NCBI RefSeq assembly: GCF_026626635.1
Contig: NZ_JAPNKA010000001.1
Coordinates: 3,968,001-4,032,000, forward strand
Direction of reading: 5' to 3'
Length of the DNA: 64,000 bases
Source: Archangium lansingense
GTDB lineage: Bacteria; Myxococcota; Myxococcia; Myxococcales; Myxococcaceae
Shown: positions 50,782-59,634 of the stretch, in pieces
Layout: every line of letters begins with the position of its first letter
How positions within the stretch are numbered: position 1 is the stretch's first letter
Made by a program: the position numbers and the translations under genes
Notes under the pieces: generated by a model
What the model was told of the DNA's origin: nothing
The model's database searches: none
Seen by the model: the letters and a program-made list of their open reading frames with translations, nothing else

Positions 50782-50810
50782 GGCCCCCTCCCAAAGGGGA
50801 GAGGGCGGGG
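50782..50810. repeat. REP-type palindrome (intergenic copy)
   Basis: GGCCCCCTCCC-AAA-GGGGAGAGGGCGGGG is a GC-rich hairpin of the same type as the two embedded in the receptor gene at 39577 and 39639. It lies in the 50696-50854 gap between the divergently-pointing SDR start and the SGNH hydrolase stop. Confidence 0.6.
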
Positions 50811-50816
50811 AGACGA

Positions 50817-50838
50817 GGCAGGGAGGTGACTCCCTGCC
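50817..50838 (-). terminator. Hairpin after the SGNH hydrolase gene
   Basis: GGCAGGGAG and CTCCCTGCC are perfect arms around GTGA, beginning 17 bp past the stop at 50855. It has no clear U tract, so it may be a terminator or stabilising hairpin. Confidence 0.5.
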
Positions 50839-50854
50839 CAGGTGCTTGCTTCAA

Positions 50855-51931
50855 CTACGGCGTGGCCGGGTCCAGCAGGGACATGATCCAGCCCGCGCGC
50901 TCGTGGCCGGACTTGTTCCACTCGGGGTTCTTGCCGCCCACGATCTGCGTGTCGGTGAACGTCGGGGCGCTCGAGGTCGAGCCCGTGCTCATCGTCCCGC
51001 TGTAGTAGGTCGGGTGCGTGTTGTCGGACTGGATGTAGTCGTAGCTGGTGCTCGAGCTGACGAAGTGCGTGTTGGCGTCGCGCAGCGTGCCGACCAGGGC
51101 GCCGGTGATGCGGGCGACGTAGGCGGCCTCGGACTCACCCGCGACATAGCGGAGGGCGTCGCGGTCGATCTGCCCGTCGCCGTTGGAGTCGTAGTCCGCG
51201 CCCATGTACTCGGCGAACGCGTCCGCGCACTGGAAGCCGTTCTGCGCCGCCAGGTTGCAGGTGCGCCAGTTGCTCTTGGCCAGGTAGGGCAGGAACTTGG
51301 CGCGCTTGTTGATCTTCGCCCCGGTGGTGGAGTCCGTGCAGCTGGTGAGCACGTTGTCCGCGTCAAAGCCCGGGTAGTAGATGTTCATGACGATCTTGGC
51401 CTTGGCCGTCGTCGCGTACTGGTTGATGGCCTGCATGGCCTTCTGCGTGTAGTTGGTGCAGTTGGCCAGGGCGGTATCCAGCCCGGAGTAGTTACAGGTG
51501 CCCGTCTGGTCCGTGAAGGCAGAGCGCGCCTGCAGATAGTCGTTGCCGCACATCTCGAACATCACCACGCGGGTGTTGGTCGCCTGCATGTACGAGCGCT
51601 CGGAGACGATCTTGTTGTTGTAGATGTCGTCGGCCTTCGCTCCGGACTTGGTGCGGCGGACCACCTCGATGTTGGCGCCAAAGTCCTTGGCCAGGTACTC
51701 GCCCTCGACGGCGGGCGCCGCGCGCTTGGCCACGCTGAAGAGCGAGCCGTTGTAGCCAGCGAAGATGGAGTCGCCGTAGGCCACGACGCGGTACGTCGAA
51801 GCGGCACCGCGGTTGATGGTCCACGAGGTGTTCTGGTTGATGGTGCTCGCGAGCGCGTCGCCACCCAGCACGAGGCTGGCCGTCAGCGTCACGGCAAGGG
51901 ACACACCCTGCCCGTTGAGACGAGAGAACAT
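50855..51931 (-). CDS. Secreted SGNH/GDSL hydrolase
   Basis: From ATG 51931, with AGGAG seven bases upstream, the protein is 358 residues with signal FSRLNGQGVSLAVTLTASLVLGGDALAS. The catalytic Ser is in VVAYGDSIFAGYNGS (block I), the oxyanion Asn in FEMCGNDYLQ, and the Asp-His pair in DNTHPTYYSG near 320. It includes MNIYYPGFDADNVLTSC and a small EF-hand-like DYDSNGDGQID that may bind calcium. It should be an extracellular lipase/esterase-type hydrolase. The start at 52018 used by the longer frame has no signal peptide. Confidence 0.9.
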   Translation of the reverse strand: MFSRLNGQGVSLAVTLTASLVLGGDALASTINQNTSWTINRGAASTYRVVAYGDSIFAGYNGSLFSVAKRAAPAVEGEYLAKDFGANIEVVRRTKSGAKADDIYNNKIVSERSYMQATNTRVVMFEMCGNDYLQARSAFTDQTGTCNYSGLDTALANCTNYTQKAMQAINQYATTAKAKIVMNIYYPGFDADNVLTSCTDSTTGAKINKRAKFLPYLAKSNWRTCNLAAQNGFQCADAFAEYMGADYDSNGDGQIDRDALRYVAGESEAAYVARITGALVGTLRDANTHFVSSSTSYDYIQSDNTHPTYYSGTMSTGSTSSAPTFTDTQIVGGKNPEWNKSGHERAGWIMSLLDPATP

Positions 51932-52219
51932 GAGGAACTCCTGGAATTGTGAAAAAGGGGGGAAACAGGAGCACGGCTTATTGGCCGGCATCACCGATAT
52001 AACAGAAAGTTGGAGCATGACGAAGTGTCTGTATTGAAATTGCGACGCGACATGCTTTTCCGGAGCGTGCGCGCGTGACGGGCCGCGTCATGCGTCAAAT
52101 GCCGCGGTGCGCCGTGTTTGGACTGTCAGCTATTCGGCATTCGGCTTGTCCCGCTGTCGCATGGTGAGAGCTGACACTTTCGCGCTACGGGCAGAGGGGG
52201 GGGGCCGTCCAGACTGGAA

Positions 52220-54499
52220 ATGCACCGTGTTCTCTCCACCGCCGCCGCGATGGTGCTCGTCCCCGTGCTGATCGCGGTGGGCTCGCTCCTGGTGGTGCTC
52301 CGGGTGGTGAATCTCCAGCAAGAGGCTTTGCGGCGCCATGCCTTCGCCACGGGGCAGGCCCTGGATGCCGAGCGGCTCAACGCGGAGTGCCAGCACATGG
52401 GGCGACTGGTCCGCGGTGAGCTGATCTCCCCGAATCCCCAGATGCTGGAGGCACTCGCGGCCTCGCGCGCGCAGTTCGACCAGACGCTGCGGCGGATGCG
52501 CGAGATGAGCCGGGAGCCCGGGGAGCGAGAATTGCTGGAGGAGAGCGGCCGGGCCGAGGCGTACATCCGTGCTCTCTCCCAGGAGTTGATGGAGCAGCGC
52601 AGGAGAGGAGTGCCGCTCGAGTCGTTGCTGCCGCGTATCGCGGTGGAAATGAAGGCCGCGCGCGAGGTGCTGGACAGCAACATCCAAGCCTTGTTGCGGT
52701 ACGAGCAGCGCGAGATGGAAGCCGCGCGGCACCAGGCGAGCGAGGTGATGGGCGGCGTGGTGCGTGTGTTCTTGCTGGCCATTCCCATTGCCGTGGCCAT
52801 CCTGGTCGTGCAGGCGGTGCTGATGATGCGCGAGTTCCGCCGGAGGCACGCGGCGCAGGCGGAGGCGGAGCGGTACGCGGCGGAGCGCGCGGCCTCGGAG
52901 GCCCGGTTCGCGGGCATCGTCGCCATCGCCGCGGACGCCATCCTCGCCATCGACGAGGCGCAGCGCATCACCATCTTCAACTCCGGGGCGGAGGCCATCT
53001 TCGGCTACGGCGCGCCGGAGGTGCTCGGACAGCCGCTCGACATGCTCCTGCCGGAGCGATTCCGGGCCAGCCACCGTCACTTCATCCAGACGTTCATCGC
53101 AGGCACCGTGGACGCCCGGCGGATGGGGGAGCGCCGGCCAATCTTCGGCCTGCGCAAGAATGGCGAGGAGTTCCCCGCCGAGGCGGCCGTCTCCAAGCTT
53201 CGCCTGGAGGGAAGGCTCATCCTGACGGTCATCCTCCGGGACATCTCCGCGCAGAAGCGGGTGGAGGAGGAGCAGCGCTTCCTGGTGAAGGCCGGGGAGC
53301 TTCTCTCTTCCTCGCTCGACCCCGAGCAGACGTTGTCCAGCGTCGCCCAGCTGGCGGTTCAGTCACTGGCGGACTGGTGCATCGTCAACCTTGTGGAGGG
53401 AGAGCAAGTGCGCCGCTCGGAAGTGGCCCACCGGAACCCTGGCAAGCAGGAGCTGGCGGCGGCACTTCAGGCCATTCGGCTCGAATTGCACCAGCCCTTC
53501 CTCGCGCGCGAAGTGATGGTGCGGCAGGAGCCCCTGTTCATCCCCCACGTCACGGGGGAGCGGCTCGCGGCCATGGTGCAAGGGGCCGAGCACCTCGCGC
53601 TGCTCCAGCAGTTGGACCTGCGTTCCATCATGGGCGTGCCCCTCGGGACGAAGGGGCGGCTTCTGGGGGCGCTGGTGTTTGTCTCCTCCGAGTCTGGACG
53701 CGTCTACACGCCGGGAGATTTGGAGTTCGCACTGGGGTTGGGACGGCTCGCCAGCCTGGCGGTTGAGAACGCCCAGCTGTACCAGGCCGCCCGTCGCGCC
53801 ACCCAGGCGCGCGACGATGTGCTGGGCATCGTGGCGCATGACCTGCGGAGCCCCTTGAACTCGATTGTCCTCACCACCCAGGCGTTGCAGCGGCGGTTGC
53901 GGGCACGGAGCGACGAGGGAAGGGATGTGGAGCTGCTGGAGATCATCGTCTCCTCCGCGAGGCGGATGAACCGGCTGATCGACGACCTGTTGGACGTGGC
54001 CCGGATGGAGGCGGGCCGGTTGTTCATCAACCCGGGCCCGCAGCCCACCGAGGCTCTCCTGCGTACCGTCCTCGAGGCGGCCCGCCCTCAGGCCCAGGCA
54101 GGTTCGGTCCAGTTGGAGCTCGAGGCGCCTGAAGCGCTTCCTCCCGTGATGGCGGACAGGGACAGGCTCCTGCAGGTCTTCTCCAATCTGCTGGGCAACG
54201 CGCTGAAGTTCACCCCGCCAGGAGGACAGGTGAGGGTGGGGGCCCAGGTAGAGGGCGGGCAGCTTTGCTTCTTCGTGCGGGACACCGGGCCGGGGATTGG
54301 CCCGGAGGCGCTCACGCGCATCTTCGATCGTTTCTGGCAGGGGGACCGGAAGGACCGTCGTGGGGCGGGTCTGGGGCTGTCCATTGCCCGCGGCCTCATT
54401 GAGGCGCATGGCGGGAAGATGCGGGTGGAGAGCGAGCCTGGCCGAGGCAGCACCTTCTTCTTCACCGTCCCCGTCGCACTCTCCGCGCCGGCAGGGTGA
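52220..54499 (+). CDS. PAS-GAF sensor histidine kinase
   Basis: A 759-residue protein with two membrane segments (about 5-27 and 175-200) around a periplasmic CHASE3-like helical sensor. A PAS domain lies at about 225-345 (RFAGIVAIAADAILAIDEAQRITIFNSGAEAIFGYGAPEVLGQPLD), a GAF domain at about 365-515 (LVKAGELLSSSLDPEQTLSSVAQL). HisKA follows with the phosphoacceptor His540 in GIVAHDLRSPLNSIVLTTQAL, then HATPase at about 645-750 (LLQVFSNLLGNALKFTPPGG, DTGPGIGPE, GAGLGLSIARGLIEAHGGKM). No receiver is attached and no response regulator is adjacent, so the partner is elsewhere. Confidence 0.95.
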   Translation: MHRVLSTAAAMVLVPVLIAVGSLLVVLRVVNLQQEALRRHAFATGQALDAERLNAECQHMGRLVRGELISPNPQMLEALAASRAQFDQTLRRMREMSREPGERELLEESGRAEAYIRALSQELMEQRRRGVPLESLLPRIAVEMKAAREVLDSNIQALLRYEQREMEAARHQASEVMGGVVRVFLLAIPIAVAILVVQAVLMMREFRRRHAAQAEAERYAAERAASEARFAGIVAIAADAILAIDEAQRITIFNSGAEAIFGYGAPEVLGQPLDMLLPERFRASHRHFIQTFIAGTVDARRMGERRPIFGLRKNGEEFPAEAAVSKLRLEGRLILTVILRDISAQKRVEEEQRFLVKAGELLSSSLDPEQTLSSVAQLAVQSLADWCIVNLVEGEQVRRSEVAHRNPGKQELAAALQAIRLELHQPFLAREVMVRQEPLFIPHVTGERLAAMVQGAEHLALLQQLDLRSIMGVPLGTKGRLLGALVFVSSESGRVYTPGDLEFALGLGRLASLAVENAQLYQAARRATQARDDVLGIVAHDLRSPLNSIVLTTQALQRRLRARSDEGRDVELLEIIVSSARRMNRLIDDLLDVARMEAGRLFINPGPQPTEALLRTVLEAARPQAQAGSVQLELEAPEALPPVMADRDRLLQVFSNLLGNALKFTPPGGQVRVGAQVEGGQLCFFVRDTGPGIGPEALTRIFDRFWQGDRKDRRGAGLGLSIARGLIEAHGGKMRVESEPGRGSTFFFTVPVALSAPAG

Positions 54500-54510
54500 G
54501 GCTGCGGTCG

Positions 54511-55101
54511 TTACTGCCAGGAGATGTCGTACACCACGCGGCCCTTCTCCAGGTCGATGCTGAGGATGTCCACCCGGCCGTTCTTGGAGACGCGCTGCAG
54601 GTACATGTCGAAGGTCCCCGCGAGCGACTCCGAGAAGGTGCCTGTGTGCAGCAGCGCGGGAGGAAAGCCCTCCAGCACCATCTCGGCCTTGCCGTCGTTC
54701 ACCGCCTCGCGGCGCGGCTGGTAGATGATTTTCCCGCAGTCTCGGAAGGTCTGCTCCCAGGCATAGGCGGTCCACTTCAGCATGGCCTGGGGCGTCAGCC
54801 CGAAGAGGCGCACTGCCCCGTCGAAGAAGGACTGCAGCAGCGGGTAGGTCATCATCCGGCCCGAGAGGCCTGTGAAGAAGTGGCGGAAGCCCGGGTTTCC
54901 CAGCACATGATGGATGGCGTCGGACAGCTTGAGGTTCTGCTCGAGCGGAACCCAGCCCAGCCGGGGGGTGGACTGGATAAGCGCAATCACCGACTCCGGG
55001 ACGAGCGAGAAGACCTGTCGTTGTTTCTCAGCCGGCAGGTTCCTTGCCGCGTCGAGGATCATCCTGGACATGAAGCCGCGAATGGCAGGCTGAGCAGGCA
55101 T
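54511..55101 (-). CDS. TIGR02265-like / DUF2378-type myxobacterial protein
   Basis: The 196-residue protein reads MPAQPAIRGFMSRMILDAARNLPAEKQRQVF, then LVPESVIALIQSTPRLGWVPLEQNLKLSDAIHHVLGNPGFRHFF, YPLLQSFFDGAVRLFGLTPQAMLKWTAYAWEQTF and GTFDMYLQRVSKNGRVDILSID. The arrangement (a helical bundle plus a C-terminal beta part) fits the Myxococcus paralogous family TIGR02265/DUF2378. I am moderately sure. No signal peptide. It converges with the histidine kinase, 11 bp away, so it could be functionally linked. Function unknown. Confidence 0.75.
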   Translation of the reverse strand: MPAQPAIRGFMSRMILDAARNLPAEKQRQVFSLVPESVIALIQSTPRLGWVPLEQNLKLSDAIHHVLGNPGFRHFFTGLSGRMMTYPLLQSFFDGAVRLFGLTPQAMLKWTAYAWEQTFRDCGKIIYQPRREAVNDGKAEMVLEGFPPALLHTGTFSESLAGTFDMYLQRVSKNGRVDILSIDLEKGRVVYDISWQ

Positions 55102-55130
55102 GGCCCACCCATTTTGTCACATGGTCGCAG

Positions 55131-55565
55131 CTAGCGGACGAGACGCAGAGTGCGGTAGCCAGGAATTTCCGCCGCACGCGCCCGGACCTCGAACCAGTTG
55201 TCGCGGTACGGGTGGCCTCCGCGCGCGAGCTGCCAGAGCGAGGCGAGTGCGTAGAGGGGCAGGAACAGAGGGCCCAGGACAAGGGTCTGCATGACGTGCG
55301 CGCGCTCGTGGCGCACCAGGCGGATTTGCCTGGGGCCGTCCGCTCCGGAGTAGGTGACCACGGCTCCGATGGTGAAGGCGGCGATGTTGAAGCGGCGCAT
55401 GTACCAGTCGAGCGGCCCGCCCGGCTGGACGACGAAGTGGAGGACGCCTTCCTCGTCCACCGACTCGAGGCGCGCGAAGAGCATGGCGAGCATCAGGCCC
55501 AGTATCGTTACTGGGAGTGCCCAGACGTAGCCGGCGAACCAGAGCACCTTCCTCATGGGGTTCAT
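55131..55565 (-). CDS. Small membrane protein with HERAH motif
   Basis: From ATG 55565 (MNPMRKVLWFAGYVWALPVTILGLMLAMLF) the protein is 144 residues with two membrane segments (about 5-28 and 95-110). Between them is VVQPGGPLDWYMRRFNIAAFTIGAVVTYSG and RLVRHERAHVMQTLVLGPLFLPLYALASLWQLARGG. HERAH resembles a degenerate HExxH, and proteins of this type are annotated as hypothetical integral membrane. No convincing metalloprotease fold. The larger frame continuing to 56672 is antisense of the sirtuin gene. Confidence 0.75.
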   Translation of the reverse strand: MNPMRKVLWFAGYVWALPVTILGLMLAMLFARLESVDEEGVLHFVVQPGGPLDWYMRRFNIAAFTIGAVVTYSGADGPRQIRLVRHERAHVMQTLVLGPLFLPLYALASLWQLARGGHPYRDNWFEVRARAAEIPGYRTLRLVR

Positions 55566-55778
55566 GATGCCAGCATGTTGGGGGTGACCGCGTGGCCACG
55601 AGTGGGCTGCTGGCAGCTTCCTGACAGCTGGACCCGGAGGTGGCTCGAAGTATGTCCTCCGGAGGCCGAAGCGGGTGGGTTGGAAGAGGAGCCGGAGCAG
55701 CCGTAGGTGGTCCGGATGCCCGCTCTCCAGGCGGGAGCCCGGCGAGCGCGGGAGTGAGGCGTTATAGATTCCCCCCGA

Positions 55779-56636
55779 ATGACCGCCCCCCTGGAACAAC
55801 CGACCCTTTTCGCCGAGGGCGTGGACGCCCTGGCCGCGCTGCTGCGGGGCCGCCGGCTCGTGGTGCTCACGGGGGCCGGGTGCAGCACCGAGTCGGGCAT
55901 CCCGGACTACCGGGGGCCTGGTACGCGCGCCCGTGCCCGCAACCCCATTCAGCACCGTGAGTTCCTCGCCCGGCCCGAGGTGCGCACGCGCTACTGGGCC
56001 CGGAGCCTGCTTGGCTGGCCGCGTTTCTCCTCGGCCCGGCCGAACGCGGCACACCAGGCGCTCGCCGCCCTGGAGCGGGAGGGCCACGTGCTTGGCCTCA
56101 TCACCCAGAACGTGGACCGCCTGCACCAGTCCGCCGGAAGCCAGCGCGTCATCGAGCTTCACGGGGCGCTCGCCCAGGTGCGGTGTCTGGACTGTGGGAC
56201 CGTTGAGTCCCGGGTGGAGGTGCAGGAGCGGCTGTTGGCTCTCAACCCCGGCTTCGCGGAGCGGAGCGCCGAGTTGCGGCCCGATGGGGATGCCGAGCTG
56301 CCCCTCGAGGCGGTTCAGGCGTTCCAGGTGGCGGGTTGCCTGCGCTGCGGCGGGACGCTGAAGCCAGATGTGGTGTTCTTTGGCGACAACGTTCCACCGC
56401 CCACCGTGGAGGCCGCCTTCGCGCTGCTCGAGGAGGGGGATGCGCTGCTGGTGGTGGGCTCGTCCCTGGCCGTCTACTCGGGCTTCCGCTTCCTCCAACG
56501 AGCCGCCGATCGCCACATGCCTATCGGCCTCGTCAACATCGGCGAGTGCCGCGGGGGTGAGCTGGTGGATGTGCGGGTGGAGGCCCGTGCTGGCGAGGTG
56601 CTCCCCCGGCTTGTCGAGGCCCTTGCCATCGGCTGA
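55779..56636 (+). CDS. Sir2-family NAD-dependent deacylase
   Basis: A 285-residue sirtuin. The Rossmann NAD site reads VVLTGAGCSTESGIPDYRGPGT, followed by ITQNVDRLHQSAGSQRVIELHGAL, in which His128 is the catalytic base. A four-Cys zinc module follows (VRCLDCG ... GCLRCGGTLKPDVVFFGD). The C-terminal GDALLVVGSSLAVYSGFRF and VNIGECRGGELVDVRV complete the NAD pocket. It removes acetyl or other acyl groups from lysines using NAD+. It is followed 68 bp downstream by a GNAT acetyltransferase. Confidence 0.95.
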   Translation: MTAPLEQPTLFAEGVDALAALLRGRRLVVLTGAGCSTESGIPDYRGPGTRARARNPIQHREFLARPEVRTRYWARSLLGWPRFSSARPNAAHQALAALEREGHVLGLITQNVDRLHQSAGSQRVIELHGALAQVRCLDCGTVESRVEVQERLLALNPGFAERSAELRPDGDAELPLEAVQAFQVAGCLRCGGTLKPDVVFFGDNVPPPTVEAAFALLEEGDALLVVGSSLAVYSGFRFLQRAADRHMPIGLVNIGECRGGELVDVRVEARAGEVLPRLVEALAIG

Positions 56637-56704
56637 GCCCGAGTTGTTGTGCGGCACGGCGCTCCAGTCCAATCTCCCGAGGCTCCCGCAACCGAGAGGA
56701 CCCG

Positions 56705-57175
56705 ATGCCCGCAGTCATCCGCCCCGCGACTCCAGAGGACCTTCCAGCACTGGCCGCCGCGCTGGCTCCGCTCCCCCTCTTCAAGGCCTATGGCCTGGAA
56801 GCCGCGGCCCTGGCGGCCCGCTTCCGTGGCGCGCTGGAGCGAGGTGAGGGGTTGCTGATGGCCAGCGACGAGAGTGGCCCGGTGGGCGTGTGCTGGTTCC
56901 TCACCCGGGGCACCTTCGGTACGGGGGCCTATCTGCGGACGCTCGCCATCCGGGAGGACCGCCACGGCTCGGGCCTCGGCGCGCAGCTGCTCGCGGCGTA
57001 TGAGGCGGGGTGTGGAGAGCCACCTGGTGGCTACTTCCTGCTCACTTCCGACTTCAACGAGGGGGCTCAACGCTTCTACCAGCGGCACGGGTACCGCCAG
57101 GTGGGCCAGCTCCCGGGCTTCGCCGTCCCGGGCGTCACCGAGCTCGTCTTCTGGAAACCCCTCGTCAGGGGATGA
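56705..57175 (+). CDS. GNAT-family N-acetyltransferase
   Basis: The 156-residue protein reads MPAVIRPATPEDLPALAAAL, then VCWFLTRGTFGTGAYLRTLAIREDRHGSGLGAQLLAAYEAGC with the acetyl-CoA loop (RHGSGLG), and LLTSDFNEGAQRFYQRHGYRQVGQLPGF for motif B. Substrate unknown. It lies 68 bp after the sirtuin, in the same direction, so the two could be an acetylation/deacetylation pair; this is inference. Its 3' end overlaps the convergent deacetylase by 11 bp. Confidence 0.9.
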   Translation: MPAVIRPATPEDLPALAAALAPLPLFKAYGLEAAALAARFRGALERGEGLLMASDESGPVGVCWFLTRGTFGTGAYLRTLAIREDRHGSGLGAQLLAAYEAGCGEPPGGYFLLTSDFNEGAQRFYQRHGYRQVGQLPGFAVPGVTELVFWKPLVRG

Positions 57176-57989
57176 AGCCCGCCACCACTGGACGCTCAGG
57201 CTCTTCCTCCGAGGGCCTGCACGTGGGCCAGGTATGGTCCTCGAGCAGCGTGCCCACGGTGACAAGCTCGAAGCCGCGCTTGCGCAGCCCCTTGATGATG
57301 TCCGGCAGCGCCGCGGCAGTGGCGAAGCGCTTGTGGTTCATGTGCATCACCACAATGCCTCCGGGGCTGGCTTTGCGCACCACCCAGTTCACCAGTTGCT
57401 TCGCGGTGATGTTGGTGTCCGGGTCGCCCGAGGGCAGGTCGTAGTTGAGGGTGACGAGCTCCGCCTTGGAGGCGAGCCAGGCGACGCGCGTGTCCACCTC
57501 CCCGAAGGGCGGGCGGAAGTATTTGGGGATGCGGCCCGTCAGGTCATAGACGACCTGCTGCGTGCGCTGCAGCTCCTCCACCACCTTCTGGTCATCCTTC
57601 ACCGCGGGCATGTGCGGATGGGAGAAGGTGTGGTTGCCGAACTCGAAGTCCGGGTACTGAGCGAGCTCCTCGAGGCGCTCCGGGTTGGCCAGGGCCCAAC
57701 CGCCACCGATGAAGAGCGTGGCTGGCGTCCCCGTCTCCACCAGGGTGCGGATGACGCGCTCGTCATACTCGTTGTGGCGCGTGGAGCAGGCGTCGAAGGT
57801 GAGCGCCACCCGCATCCGGTTGCGGCTCCCGTTCGTCACGATGGGCGCTGTCATGCACGCCGTGGGCTCCGGAGGCGCGGGCGCCTTCTGCTCCTGGACC
57901 TCGGGCTCCGGGGGGGGAATCCACGCACAGGCGCTCGTGGTGAGCACCCCCAACGTCAGCAAGCACTGCACGGGAGACCAACGGGCCAT
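57165..57989 (-). CDS. Polysaccharide deacetylase lipoprotein (NodB domain)
   Basis: From ATG 57989 (MARWSPVQCLLTLGVLTTSAC) the protein is 274 residues with a lipoprotein signal. The NodB domain has motif 1 VALTFDAC with the catalytic/metal Asp (the second Asp of the usual TFDD is Ala-Cys), motif 2 FGNHTFSHPHMP with the His ligands, motif 3 YFRPPFGEVDTR, and motif 4/5 LVTLNYDLPSGDPD with PGGIVVMHMNHK. It should deacetylate peptidoglycan or another amino-sugar polymer in the envelope. The replaced Asp in motif 1 is worth noting. The longer frame upstream (to 58157) lacks a signal. Confidence 0.9.
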   Translation of the reverse strand: MARWSPVQCLLTLGVLTTSACAWIPPPEPEVQEQKAPAPPEPTACMTAPIVTNGSRNRMRVALTFDACSTRHNEYDERVIRTLVETGTPATLFIGGGWALANPERLEELAQYPDFEFGNHTFSHPHMPAVKDDQKVVEELQRTQQVVYDLTGRIPKYFRPPFGEVDTRVAWLASKAELVTLNYDLPSGDPDTNITAKQLVNWVVRKASPGGIVVMHMNHKRFATAAALPDIIKGLRKRGFELVTVGTLLEDHTWPTCRPSEEEPERPVVAGFIP

Positions 57990-58149
57990 GATGTCCGACG
58001 CGCTCCTGCCACCCGCCCGCAGGCGGAGGGAACGGTGCAGGTATAGCGCGGATGGCTCTCGGCTTGTTGCACATGCAACGAGCAGTGCACCCATGTGACG
58101 GGCCGTATGGCACCCGTGGCGGAGGTTTACGAAGTCCTCGAATTCGGGT

Positions 58150-58172
58150 GCCTCCACCGTACCGGTGGAGGC
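58150..58172. terminator. Perfect hairpin downstream of FIST gene
   Basis: GCCTCCACCG and CGGTGGAGGC form a 10-bp perfect stem with loop TAC, 27 bp beyond the stop of the FIST gene at 58199 and 161 bp from the start of the deacetylase gene. There is no U tract on either strand, so its termination activity is uncertain. Confidence 0.55.
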
Positions 58173-58198
58173 TCTTGACGCGCGAGCCGGAGTCGGAT

Positions 58199-59404
58199 TC
58201 AGGAGCGCTCGTCGGCGAACAGCGTCAGGCTGAGCGACAAATCCTGGTGCACGTTGCCCAGGCCCGGGATGTGGCCCTGCTCACCAAAGGTGCACAGGCC
58301 CAGCAGGGGGACACCTGGTAGCAGCCGTGAGAATGTCCGCAGGCCTTCGTCCACGCGGGGCCCCAGTGCGCCCGCGCAGCCGGCGCAGAAGATGAGCGCT
58401 GCACCCTTCACGTCCCGCACGGTCAGGCCGCCCTGTGCCAACGCCATGTCGATGAGGTGGGCGACGTCGTTCACCAATCCCTCGGCGGTACCGGACATCA
58501 GACACACCTCGTCCCGAGGCTCGATGCGGGCAAAGACGTCCACCGCTCCCCGGTCCGCGTGGATGTGGGCCGGGTGCACCGTCACGTAGTGGTCCTGGTG
58601 GCGCACGCCGCGGCGGACAGCGATGGGCCGCAGCGCCGTCTGCGCCAGGATGTTGCCGCCCGAGCGCACCTGGTCATCGATCGTGCCTTCCATCCAGCGT
58701 CCCAGCACCTGCGCGGCCGGTTGGCCATCCAGCGTGAGCAGGGTCCGGCCCTCCGCCCCCGTGGCTCGGGCCGTTACACCCGTGGGGAGGTAGGGCGTGG
58801 TCAGCGCCGTTCCCACTCGCACCTCGCCGAAGATGCCCAGCAGCGACACGCCCGCCGGTACCGGCCCCTGATGGGTGAAGACGCTCCACTGTCCGGCGAT
58901 GGCATGGTCCGCGGCACTACCTCCCTGGCACGGCACGTCCGGGCATACACTGGCGATGCCCTCCAGCATCGCCTCCTCCATGCCAGGCGAGGCGTTGAAG
59001 AGGATCATCCGCGGCATCCTCCCTCCCGCCTTGCGCACCAGCTCTCGCGCCGCGCTCTCACCGGCCCGTTTCCCGTCCGCATCCGTGGACGAAGCCACGA
59101 AGGCCGTCCCCGGTGCGCCGCCCACCAGCATCACCGCCAGCGCGCCGTGGCCCTCGTTTCGCACACCGGCCGCGGTGAGCACGCCTAGCGACGTGGTCAC
59201 TCCGTGCAACGGCACTTCGGCCAGCGCCTCCCGGAAGGCGGCGTGGACGCGCGCGGCCTCGTAGTCCACCGTCGCGGTGATGTAGGCCGCCTGAGCGGGT
59301 ACTCCCCCGAGCTGTGCCCGTGCCTGCTCCACGGCTGCCTGGACAGCCTTCTCCGCATCCGCGGCATCTCCGATTCCGACTCCGATTGAGACAGTCATCT
59401 TCAT
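58199..59404 (-). CDS. FIST domain protein
   Basis: The 401-residue protein has FIST-N (MKMTVSIGVGIGDAADAEKAVQAAVEQARAQLGG, HGVTTSLGVLTAAGV, ALAVMLVGGAPGTAFVASS, SPGMEEAMLEGIASV, QGGSAADHAIAGQWSVFTHQGPVPAGVSLLGIFGEVRVG) and FIST-C (GAALIFCAGCAGALGPRVDEGL, PLLGLCTFGEQGHIPG). FIST domains are ligand-binding sensory modules, commonly next to chemotaxis or kinase proteins. No signalling output is attached here. It is the last gene of a leftward run, with a 4-bp overlap (ATGA) with the small gene before it. A hairpin at 58150 follows the stop. Confidence 0.93.
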   Translation of the reverse strand: MKMTVSIGVGIGDAADAEKAVQAAVEQARAQLGGVPAQAAYITATVDYEAARVHAAFREALAEVPLHGVTTSLGVLTAAGVRNEGHGALAVMLVGGAPGTAFVASSTDADGKRAGESAARELVRKAGGRMPRMILFNASPGMEEAMLEGIASVCPDVPCQGGSAADHAIAGQWSVFTHQGPVPAGVSLLGIFGEVRVGTALTTPYLPTGVTARATGAEGRTLLTLDGQPAAQVLGRWMEGTIDDQVRSGGNILAQTALRPIAVRRGVRHQDHYVTVHPAHIHADRGAVDVFARIEPRDEVCLMSGTAEGLVNDVAHLIDMALAQGGLTVRDVKGAALIFCAGCAGALGPRVDEGLRTFSRLLPGVPLLGLCTFGEQGHIPGLGNVHQDLSLSLTLFADERS

Positions 59405-59619
59405 GCCTCCGAGAGAAGCTGCTGGAGCTCCTGTAGCTCCTGGACCGACAACAGTTGGGGCAAGGCCTGCTCTAGCCGCCGCAGGGCATCCGGTGGGTCC
59501 GGATCATTCGGACCGAAGCTGCGGACGTTGACCCCGCTCAACATGATGAGGCGCGCGACACCGAAGCCGAGCTTGCGCTTTTCAACGTAGGTGGTGATCC
59601 GGCTGATCCTATTGGCCAT
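59401..59619 (-). CDS. Small conserved-looking protein in FIST operon
   Basis: A 72-residue protein, MANRISRITTYVEKRKLGFG then VARLIMLSGVNVRSFGPNDP and DALRRLEQALPQLLSVQELQ, ending ELQQLLSEA. It has a helical C terminus rich in Leu/Gln and no recognised domain. It overlaps the FIST start by four bases, and its own ATG lies 15 bp after the dehydrogenase stop, which points to a genuine gene. A helical partner of the FIST sensor is a possible role (inference). Confidence 0.7.
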   Translation of the reverse strand: MANRISRITTYVEKRKLGFGVARLIMLSGVNVRSFGPNDPDPPDALRRLEQALPQLLSVQELQELQQLLSEA

Positions 59620-59634
59620 GGGTTTCGTGGGCGC

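Noticed and set aside
55566..56672. N-terminal extension of the 55131 membrane protein
   Set aside because: The open frame continues only as the antisense of the sirtuin gene; MNPMRKVLW at 55565 gives a natural membrane anchor.
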